From assembly GCF_023516435.1 (NCBI RefSeq), contig NZ_CP097332.1, positions 992,001-1,056,000 on the forward strand: 64,000 bases of DNA, read 5' to 3'. The notes beneath the pieces were generated by a model. It ran no database searches. It was not told the DNA's origin and saw nothing but the letters and a program-made list of their open reading frames with translations. Of this stretch, positions 28,073 through 37,563 are shown piece by piece. This stretch comes from Jatrophihabitans telluris. Lineage in GTDB: Bacteria > Actinomycetota > Actinomycetes > Mycobacteriales > Jatrophihabitantaceae. Position 1 is the stretch's first letter, and the number at the start of each line of letters is the position of its first letter. Made by a program: the position numbers and the translations under genes.

Positions 28073-31000
28073 ATGCGCATTGTCAATGTCAGGTCCAAGC
28101 GGGTGATCGCCATCGCGGCGGTGCTCGGCTTGGCTACGAGCACGGTCACCGCGCTGGCGATCAGCGCGGGTGCGGCCGGGGCGGCGGTGTCGCCGATCGC
28201 GGATCGCTCTGCTTCCACGGTCACGGCCGACGCGCTGCCCACCGCGCAGATCGACGGCGTCGTCTGGTCGCAGGCGGTCGTCGGTAACACCGTCTACGTC
28301 GGCGGCCAGTTCACCACCGCCCGGCCCTACGGCTCGGCGGCCGGGGTCAACACGGTCAGCCGCAGCAACCTGATGGCCTATGACCTCACTACCGGCGTCA
28401 TGACCTCGTGGAACCCGGGCACCAACGGTGTCGTGAAGTCGGTCAAGGCTTCCCCGGACGGCACCCGCGTCTACGTCGCCGGCAACTTCACCACCGCCGG
28501 TGGCGCCAACCGCTACCGCATCGCCGCCTTCGACACCGCGACCGGCAGTCTGGTGAGCAGCTTCGCACCGGTGCTCTCGACCCAGGCCAACGCGCTCGCG
28601 GTGACGAACTCCACCGTCTACGTCGGCGGCCTGTTCACCTCGGCGACCGGCGCGGTCCAGCGCAATCACGTGGCGGCCTTCAGCGCCGGCAACGGCGCGC
28701 TGCTGCCCTGGAACCCCAACGCCGACAGCAACATCAACGCGATGGTCATCTCGCCGGTCGGCAACAAGCTCATCATCGGCGGTTCCTTCCAGAACGTCGG
28801 AGGCCTGCCCGCCTACGGCCTGGCCGCCGTCGACGACACCACCGGTGCCCTGCAGGCCTGGAACGCCACGACCGCGTCCCCCAACCCGGTTCGTGACGCC
28901 GGCCCGCAGGCCGCCATCGAAAGCCTGACCACCGACGGCACCGCGATCTACGGAACCGGCTACGTCTTCGGTTCCGGCGGCAACCTCGAGGGCACGTTCT
29001 CGGCCGACCCGACGACCGGCAACCTCAACTGGATCGAGGACTGCCACGGCGACACCTACGACGCCTACGCCTTCGCCGGCACGGTCTACACCGTGAGCCA
29101 CGCGCACTACTGTGGCAACATCGGCGGCTTCCCGCAGAGCGACCCGTGGTCGGTCAACCAGAAGCACGCGCTGGCCTTCACCACGCAGGCGACCGGCACC
29201 ATCGGCAACGACCCGCTCGGCTACTACAACTTCGCCGGCTCACCGAGCCCGTCGCTGGTCAACTGGTTCCCGGACTTCTACACCGGCAGCTACACCGGTC
29301 AGGGCCAGGCCGCCTGGACCGTCACCGGTAATGACAAGTACGTAGTCATGGGTGGCGAGTTCCCCGGCGTCAACGGGGCGGCCCAGCAGGGTCTCGTCCG
29401 GTTCGCCGTCAAGTCGATCGCGCCGAACGCGCAGAAGCCCCGGGTCACCGGTGCCGCTTTCGTGCCGACGCTGACCTCGTTCTCCGCGGGCACCGTCCGG
29501 GTCACCTGGCAGTCCAACTGGGACCGTGACGACAAGACCCTCACGTACAAGGTCATCCGTGACAACAACACGGCCAACCCGGTCTACACGGTGACGGCGG
29601 ATTCGGAGTACTGGAACCGACCTAACCTCGGGTTCATCGACTCCGGTGTGACTCCCGGATCCACCCACACCTACCGGGTCTCGGCCACCGACGGCTCCAA
29701 CAACACGGTCACCGGCGACAACGTCTCGGTGACGGTGTCGACCGCCAACAGCAGCGCGACGGCCTACTCGGCCGACGTCAAGGCCGACGGTGCCCAGCAC
29801 TTCTGGCCGCTGAACGAGAGCGCCGGCACCTCGACCAGCTACGACTACATCGGCTTCGACGACCTGACCACCAACAGCGGCGTGACCCGTACCTCGGGCA
29901 GCCCTGTCACCGGTGACAGCGGCACGGCCTCCACCTTCGACGGCAACACGGGTCTGGCCGTCGACCCGGTGGCCGTGACCGGCCCCCAGACCTTCTCCAT
30001 CGAGGCCTGGTTCAACACGACCAGCAGCACCGGTGGAAAGATCGTGGGCTTCGGTAACGCCTCGTCCGGCTTGTCCAGCAGCTACGACCGTCACATCTTC
30101 ATGGACGGCAGCGGCAAGGTGTACTTCGGTGTCTACAACAACAACACCAGCACCGTGGCCAGCTCACCGGGCTTCAACGACGGCAAGTGGCACCACGTGG
30201 TGGGTACCTTCACGAACACGGGCCTGACCCTGTACCTGGACGGCAAGAAGATCGGCACCAACGGCGCCACCTTCGCCCAGGACTACAGCGGCTACTGGCG
30301 TATCGGTGGTGACAACTCCTGGGGCGGTGACCAGTACTACGACGGTCAGGTTGCAGACGTCTCCATCTACCCGACCGTGCTGACCAAGGCCCAGGTGCAG
30401 AAGCACTACGTCGACGCCGGCTACAGCCTGCCGGGCAGCACCTCGCCGTCGGACAAGTACGGCAAGGCCGTCTACAGCGACTCGCCCGACATCTACTACC
30501 GCATGGACGACGCGGCCGGCACCCCGGCTCAGGACGTTTCCGGCAACAACAACAACGGCACCTACTACGGCAACGAGACCTACGGCGTGACCAGCCCGGT
30601 CACCGGCGCCGGCGGCAAGGCCGTGACCTTCCCCGGCACCGACAGCAGCAACCTCGCCTCGGGCCTGATCTCGGACCCGAAGTCCTACACCGAGGAGCTG
30701 TGGTTCAAGACGACCACCACCAACGGTGGCAAGCTGATCGGCTTCGGCGCCTCGCCCACCGGTAACAGCGGTGGTTACGACCGCCACGTCTACATGGACG
30801 GGGACGGCCGACTGAACTTCGGTACCTGGACCGGCCAGACCAACATCGCCACCTCGGCGAACAACGGGTACAACGACGGCGCGTGGCACTACCTGGTCGC
30901 CACGCAGGGCAGCGACGGCATGAAGCTCTACGTCGACGACGTCCTGGTGGGCACCAACGGCCAGACCAACAACCAGGACTACGACGGCTACTGGCGCGTC

Positions 31001-34000
31001 GGCGGCGACACGGCCTGGAACGGCACCAGCTGGTTCCAGGGCACGGTGGACGAGGTCGCGATCTACGGCGGGGTCCTGACCCAGTCGCAGATCGACGCCC
31101 ACTTCGCGGCGGCGTCGCTGATCAACCACGCGCCGACGGCAGTCTTCACGGCCACCCCGACGAACCTGTCGGTCGCCTTCGACGGCTCGGCGTCCAGTGA
31201 CCCGGACGGCGCGCTCGCCAGCTACTCGTGGGACTTCGGTGACGGCACCGGCAGCACCGCCGTCAGCCCGACCCACGCCTACGCGGCAAGTGGCACCTAC
31301 ACGGCGAAGCTGACGGTCACCGACGGTGGTGGCCTGACCAACACGGTGAGCCATGACGTCACCGTGCTGGCCGCCAACGTCCCGCCGACGGCCGCCTTCA
31401 CGGCGACGCCGACCGGACTGAGCGCAGCCTTCGACGCCAGCGCCTCCCACGACTCGGACGGCTCGATCGTGAGCTACTCCTGGTCCTACGGCGATGGTTC
31501 CAGCGACACCGGCGTGACCCCGAACCACACCTACGCCACCTCGGGCACCTACACCGTCACGCTGACGGTGACCGATGACCGCGGCGGAGTGGACACGGTC
31601 AGCCACGACGTGGTCGTCAAGGCGCCGAACGTGCTGCCGACCGCAGCCTTCGCCGCAACTCCGAGCAAGCTGGTCGGTTCCTTCGACGCCTCCGCCTCGA
31701 CGGACTCCGACGGCACCATCAGCAGCTACGCCTGGAACTTCGGTGACGGATCGGCCGTCCAGACGCTGACGACCAAGACGACCTCGCACAGCTACGCCAC
31801 TACCGGTACCTACACGGTCACGCTGGTGGTCACGGACAACGACGGTGGTACCGCCACCGTCAGCCACAGCATCGTGATCACCGGAAACCAGGCTCCGACG
31901 CCGGCGTTCACCTCGTCCACCAACGGCCTGGCGGCATCGTTCAACGGCACCGGGTCCTCCGACGCCGACGGCACGATCGCCACCTATGACTGGGACTTCG
32001 GTGACGGCAGCGCTCATGGCTCCGTGGTCAGCCCGTCGCACACCTACGCAGCGGGCGGTACCTACACGGTCGTTCTGACGGTGACCGACAACGACGGCAC
32101 AGCCGCGTCGGTGAGCCACCAGGTCACCGTGACCGCTCCGAACGTTCCGCCGACCGCTTCCTTCACGGCCACCCCGACGAACCTGTCGGTCGCCCTGGAC
32201 GGAACCGCGTCAACGGACACTGACGGCACCATCGCCAGCTACGACTGGGACTTCGGTGACAACAGCACCCACGGCACCGGCAGCACCGTGTCGCACACCT
32301 ACGTCAACGCCGGTACCTACACGGTCAAGCTGACCGTGACCGACGACAAGGGCGCGGCAACCAGCACGACGAAGTCGGTGACGGTGACCGCCCCGGCGGG
32401 TACCGGAACGGTGTACGCCAGCGATGCCTTCGGCCGCACCTCCAGCAGCGGCTGGGGCACGGCGGACGTCGGCGGTCCCTGGACGATCGGCGGAACGGCG
32501 AGCAACTTCACCGTGGGCAATGGCACGGCCTCGGCCAAGGTGACGGCGGCCGGTTCCGGACCGATCGCCAGCCTGGCTTCGGTCTCCGCGGCGGATGTCG
32601 ACGTCACTGTCGACACCTCCATGGACAAGGCGGCGACCGGCACCGGTGGGGCCTACGTCAACCTGCTGGTTCGTCGTACGGCCACGGCCGACTACCGGAT
32701 CAAGGAGCACTTCCTGGCCGGCGGCGGTCTGCAGCTGGTGATCACCAAGGTCGTGTCCGGCACCGAGACCATCCTGAAGAGCTACACGATCCCGGGGGCC
32801 AGCTACACCCCGGGCGACATGTACCGCTTCCACGCCACCGCGACGGGTGCCAACCCGACGACGCTGACCGCGACGCTCTTCAAGACGGGTACGACCGAAC
32901 CGGCCACCCAGATCTCGGTCACGGACGGCACGTCGGGTCTGCAGGCAGCTGGCGGCTTCGGCATCCAGTCCTACCTGTCGGCCAGCTCCACCAACGCACC
33001 TGTGGTCTTCGGCTACGACAACCTGCGGGTTGTCGCGCCGGGGACCCCGGTGGGGACCAACAACCCGCCGACCGCGGCCTTCACGTCCGCGGCCAACGGG
33101 TTGACGGTGGGCTTCGACGCAGGCACGTCAACGGACTCGGACGGCACCATCGCCAGTTACGACTGGGACTTCGGTGACGGTACGACGCACGCAACGACCA
33201 AGGCCCCGTCGCACACCTACGCCAACGCCGGTACCTACTCGGTCAAGCTGACCGTGACCGACAACGGCGGTGCGACGAACTCCATCACCAAGTCCCTCAC
33301 GGTGACCGCTCCGGCGGCCAACCAGCCTCCGGTCGCGGCGTTCACGTCCTCGACCAACGGTCTGGTTGCCAGCTTCGACGGCAGCACCTCCACCGACGAC
33401 GGCACGATCACCGGTTACGACTGGAACTTCGGTGACAACACCGCCCACGGCACCGCGATCAACCCGTCGCACACCTACGCCAGTGCCGGGACCTACTCGG
33501 TGACCCTGACGGTGACCGACAACGGAAACCTGACGAACGCGATCACCAAGTCCGTCACGGTGACCGCGGCCGGTGCCCAGGTCTTCGCCTCCGACGCCTT
33601 CACCCGCACAGTCGCCAACGGCTGGGGTACGGCTGACCAGGGTGGTGCCTGGACGGTGGCTACGGCCTCGCTGTACAACGTCAACGGATCGGCCGCGACG
33701 ATGGCGATGAAGACCGCCGGGTCGGGTCCGACCGCGTACCTGAACAGCGTTTCCCAGCAGGACGCCGTCCTCGCCGTCGATGCATCACTCGACAGCGCGG
33801 CGACCGGCGGCGGCACCTACGTCAACCTGGTGCTGCGCCACTCGGGCACGACCGATTACCGGGTCAAGGCCCGCTTCGTGGCCGGCGGCAGTGTTCAGAT
33901 GCTCGTCACGAAGGTCGTGGCCGGCGTCGAGACCACACTGAAGTCGCTCACGGTGAGCGGGGTGACCTACACCGCCGGTGATGTGTACCGGATCAAGGCG

Positions 34001-34213
34001 ACGGTCTCGGGCAACGGCACCACCACCCTGTCCGGCAAGATCTGGAAGGCGGGCACTGCTGAGCCTGCCCTCGCCCAGATCTCGACCACCGACACCGAGG
34101 CCAGCCTGCAGCGCGCCGGCTCGTTCGGCCTGCAGTCCTACCTGTCGGGTTCGGCCACCACCCTGCCGGTGACGGCGAAGTACGACAACCTTTCGGTGAC
34201 CGCCCTGCAGTAA
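28073..34213 (+). CDS. Giant secreted multidomain protein: beta-propeller, FN3, two LamG, seven PKD, two DxFxR domains
   Basis: A 2046-residue exported protein from ATG 28073; GTG 28055 would add six residues. After a signal peptide (about 1-42), residues 50-455 form a propeller-like domain of repeats with V(Y)VGGxFT and R..AAFD..TG. It contains a cysteine-bearing CHGDTY ... HAHYCGN insertion. Then come an FN3 domain (about 456-560), two LamG-like lectin folds (563-787 and 791-1016), five PKD domains (1018-1442), a DxFxR domain (1446-1658), two more PKD domains (1661-1833) and a second DxFxR domain (1835-2046). No sortase signal or C-terminal membrane anchor is present. The architecture suggests an adhesive or glycan-binding surface protein. 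No catalytic site is evident. Confidence 0.85.
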   Translation: MRIVNVRSKRVIAIAAVLGLATSTVTALAISAGAAGAAVSPIADRSASTVTADALPTAQIDGVVWSQAVVGNTVYVGGQFTTARPYGSAAGVNTVSRSNLMAYDLTTGVMTSWNPGTNGVVKSVKASPDGTRVYVAGNFTTAGGANRYRIAAFDTATGSLVSSFAPVLSTQANALAVTNSTVYVGGLFTSATGAVQRNHVAAFSAGNGALLPWNPNADSNINAMVISPVGNKLIIGGSFQNVGGLPAYGLAAVDDTTGALQAWNATTASPNPVRDAGPQAAIESLTTDGTAIYGTGYVFGSGGNLEGTFSADPTTGNLNWIEDCHGDTYDAYAFAGTVYTVSHAHYCGNIGGFPQSDPWSVNQKHALAFTTQATGTIGNDPLGYYNFAGSPSPSLVNWFPDFYTGSYTGQGQAAWTVTGNDKYVVMGGEFPGVNGAAQQGLVRFAVKSIAPNAQKPRVTGAAFVPTLTSFSAGTVRVTWQSNWDRDDKTLTYKVIRDNNTANPVYTVTADSEYWNRPNLGFIDSGVTPGSTHTYRVSATDGSNNTVTGDNVSVTVSTANSSATAYSADVKADGAQHFWPLNESAGTSTSYDYIGFDDLTTNSGVTRTSGSPVTGDSGTASTFDGNTGLAVDPVAVTGPQTFSIEAWFNTTSSTGGKIVGFGNASSGLSSSYDRHIFMDGSGKVYFGVYNNNTSTVASSPGFNDGKWHHVVGTFTNTGLTLYLDGKKIGTNGATFAQDYSGYWRIGGDNSWGGDQYYDGQVADVSIYPTVLTKAQVQKHYVDAGYSLPGSTSPSDKYGKAVYSDSPDIYYRMDDAAGTPAQDVSGNNNNGTYYGNETYGVTSPVTGAGGKAVTFPGTDSSNLASGLISDPKSYTEELWFKTTTTNGGKLIGFGASPTGNSGGYDRHVYMDGDGRLNFGTWTGQTNIATSANNGYNDGAWHYLVATQGSDGMKLYVDDVLVGTNGQTNNQDYDGYWRVGGDTAWNGTSWFQGTVDEVAIYGGVLTQSQIDAHFAAASLINHAPTAVFTATPTNLSVAFDGSASSDPDGALASYSWDFGDGTGSTAVSPTHAYAASGTYTAKLTVTDGGGLTNTVSHDVTVLAANVPPTAAFTATPTGLSAAFDASASHDSDGSIVSYSWSYGDGSSDTGVTPNHTYATSGTYTVTLTVTDDRGGVDTVSHDVVVKAPNVLPTAAFAATPSKLVGSFDASASTDSDGTISSYAWNFGDGSAVQTLTTKTTSHSYATTGTYTVTLVVTDNDGGTATVSHSIVITGNQAPTPAFTSSTNGLAASFNGTGSSDADGTIATYDWDFGDGSAHGSVVSPSHTYAAGGTYTVVLTVTDNDGTAASVSHQVTVTAPNVPPTASFTATPTNLSVALDGTASTDTDGTIASYDWDFGDNSTHGTGSTVSHTYVNAGTYTVKLTVTDDKGAATSTTKSVTVTAPAGTGTVYASDAFGRTSSSGWGTADVGGPWTIGGTASNFTVGNGTASAKVTAAGSGPIASLASVSAADVDVTVDTSMDKAATGTGGAYVNLLVRRTATADYRIKEHFLAGGGLQLVITKVVSGTETILKSYTIPGASYTPGDMYRFHATATGANPTTLTATLFKTGTTEPATQISVTDGTSGLQAAGGFGIQSYLSASSTNAPVVFGYDNLRVVAPGTPVGTNNPPTAAFTSAANGLTVGFDAGTSTDSDGTIASYDWDFGDGTTHATTKAPSHTYANAGTYSVKLTVTDNGGATNSITKSLTVTAPAANQPPVAAFTSSTNGLVASFDGSTSTDDGTITGYDWNFGDNTAHGTAINPSHTYASAGTYSVTLTVTDNGNLTNAITKSVTVTAAGAQVFASDAFTRTVANGWGTADQGGAWTVATASLYNVNGSAATMAMKTAGSGPTAYLNSVSQQDAVLAVDASLDSAATGGGTYVNLVLRHSGTTDYRVKARFVAGGSVQMLVTKVVAGVETTLKSLTVSGVTYTAGDVYRIKATVSGNGTTTLSGKIWKAGTAEPALAQISTTDTEASLQRAGSFGLQSYLSGSATTLPVTAKYDNLSVTALQ

Positions 34214-34245
34214 GCAGTCAGAAGTACGCACCACGTTCGGAGCTC

Positions 34246-34282
34246 GCCCGGTCGTTGCCCAGGTACTCGGCAACGACCGGGC
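34246..34282 (+). terminator. Strong hairpin terminator after the giant secreted protein gene
   Basis: A perfect 14-bp stem, GCCCGGTCGTTGCC (34246-34259) with GGCAACGACCGGGC (34269-34282), and a 9-base loop, 32 bases beyond the stop. A short T-containing tail (CCATTTG) follows. It separates the secreted-protein unit from the glycosyltransferase operon. Confidence 0.8.
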
Positions 34283-34402
34283 GGCTCCATTTGAAGAACG
34301 AGTTAATGTATTCGTAAAGTATTGCTGCCCGCGCGGGTGCCTCGATGGAGGACGATTACCGGCAGCGTGCTTGCAAACCCGAAACGTGGATTGAGAGGGA
34401 CG

Positions 34403-36568
34403 ATGTCCGAGCCCGGTCTGGACGGCGGAGCGCCTTCCGTCGACAGAACCCAGCGGCTGGCGATCGTGGTGGTCAACTACGGCGCACACGCGCTTCTGGC
34501 GGCCAACCTGGCCGGCATGCCCTTCGACCGAGCGAGCACCGACGTCGTGGTCGTCGACAACTTCGTCTCCGCCGACGAACGCGCGGCGGCGCAGGACTTG
34601 GCCCGGACGCACGGTTGGCTGCTGGTGGCCCAGGACGGCAACCCGGGTTTCGGCGCCGGTGTCAACGCCGGGATCGCGGCGGCCACCGCCCGGTGCGCGG
34701 CGTTCCTCATCCTCAATCCCGACGCCCGGATCGAGGCGGATGTCGCGGCCGCGCTGCACCGCGAGGTCCTGGATGCTCCGCTGACCATGGTCAGCCCGCA
34801 GGTTCAGACCGCGGCCGGTGCGGTCGAGTACAACGGATCGAGCTTCAACCTGGCCGACGGACGGATTCGCAGCCTGCTGCCCCGCGACGCCGCGACGCCG
34901 GACCGGGTCCGGCTCGACGCGGCCGGGGGTGTGGTCGAGCCCGGTTGGCAGGGCTGGCTGCCCGGGGCCTGCCTGATGCTGCACGAACAACTCCTCGAGC
35001 GCGCCGGCGGCTTCGACGAGTCCCTCTTCCTGTACTGGGAGGATGTCGAACTGAGCTACCGGGTCGAGGCGGCCGGCGGTCGTCTCCTGCTGCGCCGCGA
35101 CCTGGTCGCCGTCCACGACGAAGGCGGTACCCAGCAGCGCTCCGGCCGAGCCAAGTCCGGCCTGTACTACCGCTACAACTGCCGAAACCGGCTGGCCTTC
35201 GCCGCCGGCGCACTGCCCCGCCGCGAGGTCGCGCGCTGGCTGGTGCGCACGCCCGCGGTCAGCTGGGAGATCCTGCTGCGTGGCGGCCGCCGGCAGCTGG
35301 TGCACTCGCCGCGTCCCCTGCTGGCCGCTGTCCGAGGATCGCTGTCGGGAGCACGGCTCGCCCTGCGGACCGTCCTGACCGGCTACCGACCCGTCCCGGC
35401 GTCCACGAAGCGCCCGGCGGTCTTGATCGCCCACCCCGGAGCGGAGCTCTACGGTTCTGACCGGGTCATGCTCGAGACGGTCAGTGCCCTGACCGATTCC
35501 GGTTGTGCGGTCACGGTCGCGCTGCCGTCCGCCGGCCCGCTCGTGGCCGAGATCGAGCAGCGCGGCGGTCAGGTGGTCCAGTGCCGGATGCCGGTCGTCC
35601 GAAAGTCCGCGCTGCGCCCGCGGGGTTTTCTCGCCTTGCTGGCCGACGCGGTCATCGGTCTGATCCCGGCGGTTCGTCTCATTCGCCGCCACGGCCGCGC
35701 GGCGGTCTATGTCAGCACCATCACGGTTCCGTCCTGGCTCATCCTGGGCCGGTTGCTGGGTCGCCGAGTCGTCTGCCACGTCCACGAAGCCGAGCGTTCA
35801 GCGCCTCGGCCGGTCCGGATGCTGCTCGCAGCGCCCGCGCTGGCCGCGTCCCGGCTGGTGGTAAACAGCCAGTTCAGTCTGGATGTGCTGGTCTCGGCAA
35901 TCCCGCGGCTGGCCGGTCGCTCGGTGGTCGTCTACAACGGCGTCATCGGCCCGCAGCAGCTCGTGCCGGCCCGTGAGGACCTGCTCGGTGGCCCGAGGCT
36001 GTTGTTCATCGGGCGGCTCTCGCCACGCAAGGGACCGCAGGTGGCGCTGGCGGCTCTGGCTGAGCTGGCCCGCCGCGGGCATGAGGCGCACCTGGTGTTG
36101 CTCGGCTCGGTCTTTCGTGGCTACGAGTGGTTCGAGACCGACTTGCGGACGACCGTGCAGACCCAGGGTCTGAGCGATCGGGTCCGATTCGCAGGCTTCG
36201 AGCAGGACGTCTGGCCGCTGATCGCCGACTCCGACATCGTGCTGGTGCCCTCCGTGGCCGACGAGCCCTTCGGCAACACCGCGGTCGAAGCGGTGCTAGC
36301 GGCCCGTCCGCTGCTCGTCAGCGCGACCAGCGGGCTGATGGAGGCGGCGGCCGGCTATACCTCCGCGCGCGCCCTGGACCCCGCTGCGCCGGCGAGTTGG
36401 GCCGACGCCGTGGAGGCGATGGTCGCGGACTGGTCCGCATTGCGCGGGGCCGCCCTGGCCGACGCGGCCGTGGCCGAGGAACGGCATTCGCTCAAGCGCT
36501 ACCGGGACGAGCTCAACCGCGTCCTGCTCGCCGACGACCAGACCTGGCAGAGCGGGCGGCAGACGTGA
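34403..36568 (+). CDS. Bifunctional glycosyltransferase: GT2 fused to GT4
   Basis: A 721-residue fusion of two glycosyltransferases. Residues about 15-320 are a GT2 (rhamnosyltransferase-like) domain with IVVVNYG, VVVVDN, GNPGFGAGVNAGI, LNPDARIE and the acceptor-site FLYWEDVELSYR. From about 335 a GT4 domain begins (VLIAHPGAELYGSDRVM) and continues with FIGRLSPRKGP and the EPFGNTAVEAVLA donor-binding segment. It starts at ATG 34403, with GAGAGGGA upstream. It opens a five-gene operon in which every junction overlaps. Two consecutive sugar additions by one polypeptide is the simple reading. Confidence 0.88.
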   Translation: MSEPGLDGGAPSVDRTQRLAIVVVNYGAHALLAANLAGMPFDRASTDVVVVDNFVSADERAAAQDLARTHGWLLVAQDGNPGFGAGVNAGIAAATARCAAFLILNPDARIEADVAAALHREVLDAPLTMVSPQVQTAAGAVEYNGSSFNLADGRIRSLLPRDAATPDRVRLDAAGGVVEPGWQGWLPGACLMLHEQLLERAGGFDESLFLYWEDVELSYRVEAAGGRLLLRRDLVAVHDEGGTQQRSGRAKSGLYYRYNCRNRLAFAAGALPRREVARWLVRTPAVSWEILLRGGRRQLVHSPRPLLAAVRGSLSGARLALRTVLTGYRPVPASTKRPAVLIAHPGAELYGSDRVMLETVSALTDSGCAVTVALPSAGPLVAEIEQRGGQVVQCRMPVVRKSALRPRGFLALLADAVIGLIPAVRLIRRHGRAAVYVSTITVPSWLILGRLLGRRVVCHVHEAERSAPRPVRMLLAAPALAASRLVVNSQFSLDVLVSAIPRLAGRSVVVYNGVIGPQQLVPAREDLLGGPRLLFIGRLSPRKGPQVALAALAELARRGHEAHLVLLGSVFRGYEWFETDLRTTVQTQGLSDRVRFAGFEQDVWPLIADSDIVLVPSVADEPFGNTAVEAVLAARPLLVSATSGLMEAAAGYTSARALDPAAPASWADAVEAMVADWSALRGAALADAAVAEERHSLKRYRDELNRVLLADDQTWQSGRQT

Positions 36569-37563
36569 GCGAGCTCGTGCCCGAGCGGCTGACCATCGCG
36601 GTGCTGACCTACCGCCGCGAGCAGGACATCGCCGAGGCCTTGCCGCTGCTGCTGGCTCAGGCCGAGGACGTCAGCCACGACCCGGACCTCGGTGTGATCG
36701 CCCAGGTGCTCGTCGTCGACAACGATCCGCTGGCCAGCGCACGAGAGGCCGTCGGCGAGTTCGCTTCGCACCGACTCCGTTACGTCTGCGAGCCGCTGCC
36801 GGGTATCGCCAACGCTCGCAACCGGGCCCTGGCCGAAGCCGCCGATGCGCGGTTCCTGGTCTTCATCGACGATGACGAACGCCCGCACGAGCACTGGCTG
36901 GCCCGGTTGCTGAAGACGCGTGCCGAGGCCGGTGCGGCGGTCGTCGCCGGGGCCGTCGAGTCGGAGTTCGACGCACCGCTGCCGCCGTGGATCGCCGCGG
37001 GCGACTTCTTCCGCCGCCGCCGACTTCCCACCGGCACTGCCATCCACGTCGCGGCGACCAACAACCTCCTGCTCGACCTGGATGTGGTGCGCGCCGCCGG
37101 GCTGGACTTCGACGTCGATTTCGGGCTGAGCGGGGGCGAGGACACGCTGTTCACGCGCACGCTCGCCGCACGCGGTGAGCGCATGGTGTGGTGCAACGAG
37201 GCTCTCGTGACCGACCGGGTCCCCGTGGAACGGTTGACGCGTCATTGGGTGCTGGCGCGCGCGTTCAGTAGTGGGAACTCGGTGACCCGGGTCGCGCTGC
37301 GCCTGGCCGAGGGCCCTCGGCAACGCTGGCAGGCTCGGCTGCGGGGTCTGGGGCTCGGTTTGCCGCGGACCGTCGCCGGTATCGCGCAGGCCGGTCTCGG
37401 CTACGCGTTGCGCTCGCCGCGCCACCAGGCCCGCGGGCTCAGAACGGCAGCGCGTGGCGCGGGCATGGTCATGGGCAGCGTCGGGCATGTTTATCAGGAA
37501 TACCGGCGCGAGGACGGCTCTCCGCGGGAAACGGGACACGGGAAGAGGACGACCGCGGCATGA
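36565..37563 (+). CDS. GT2 family glycosyltransferase
   Basis: A 332-residue GT-A transferase from GTG 36565, which overlaps the previous stop (GTGA). Landmarks are LTIAVLTYRREQDI, LVVDNDPLA, GIANARNRAL and the metal-binding FIDDDERPHEHWL. After residue 165 come VAATNNLLLDL and GGEDTLFTRTL, the usual acceptor region. No membrane segment is obvious apart from a weakly hydrophobic C-terminus, so it probably acts at the cytoplasmic membrane face on the lipid-linked repeat unit. Its linkage and donor are unknown. Confidence 0.87.
   Translation: MSELVPERLTIAVLTYRREQDIAEALPLLLAQAEDVSHDPDLGVIAQVLVVDNDPLASAREAVGEFASHRLRYVCEPLPGIANARNRALAEAADARFLVFIDDDERPHEHWLARLLKTRAEAGAAVVAGAVESEFDAPLPPWIAAGDFFRRRRLPTGTAIHVAATNNLLLDLDVVRAAGLDFDVDFGLSGGEDTLFTRTLAARGERMVWCNEALVTDRVPVERLTRHWVLARAFSSGNSVTRVALRLAEGPRQRWQARLRGLGLGLPRTVAGIAQAGLGYALRSPRHQARGLRTAARGAGMVMGSVGHVYQEYRREDGSPRETGHGKRTTAA

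Noticed and set aside
30164-32119. 651-codon open frame on the minus strand inside the giant secreted protein gene
   Set aside because: It is a by-product of biased codon use in the PKD/LamG repeats; it is rich in Val/Gly/Arg, has no domain, and the plus strand is clearly the gene.
31126-33570. PKD repeats as an assembly artefact or recent amplification
   Set aside because: The seven copies differ from one another in many residues and synonymous sites, so they are diverged domains rather than a collapsed or expanded repeat.
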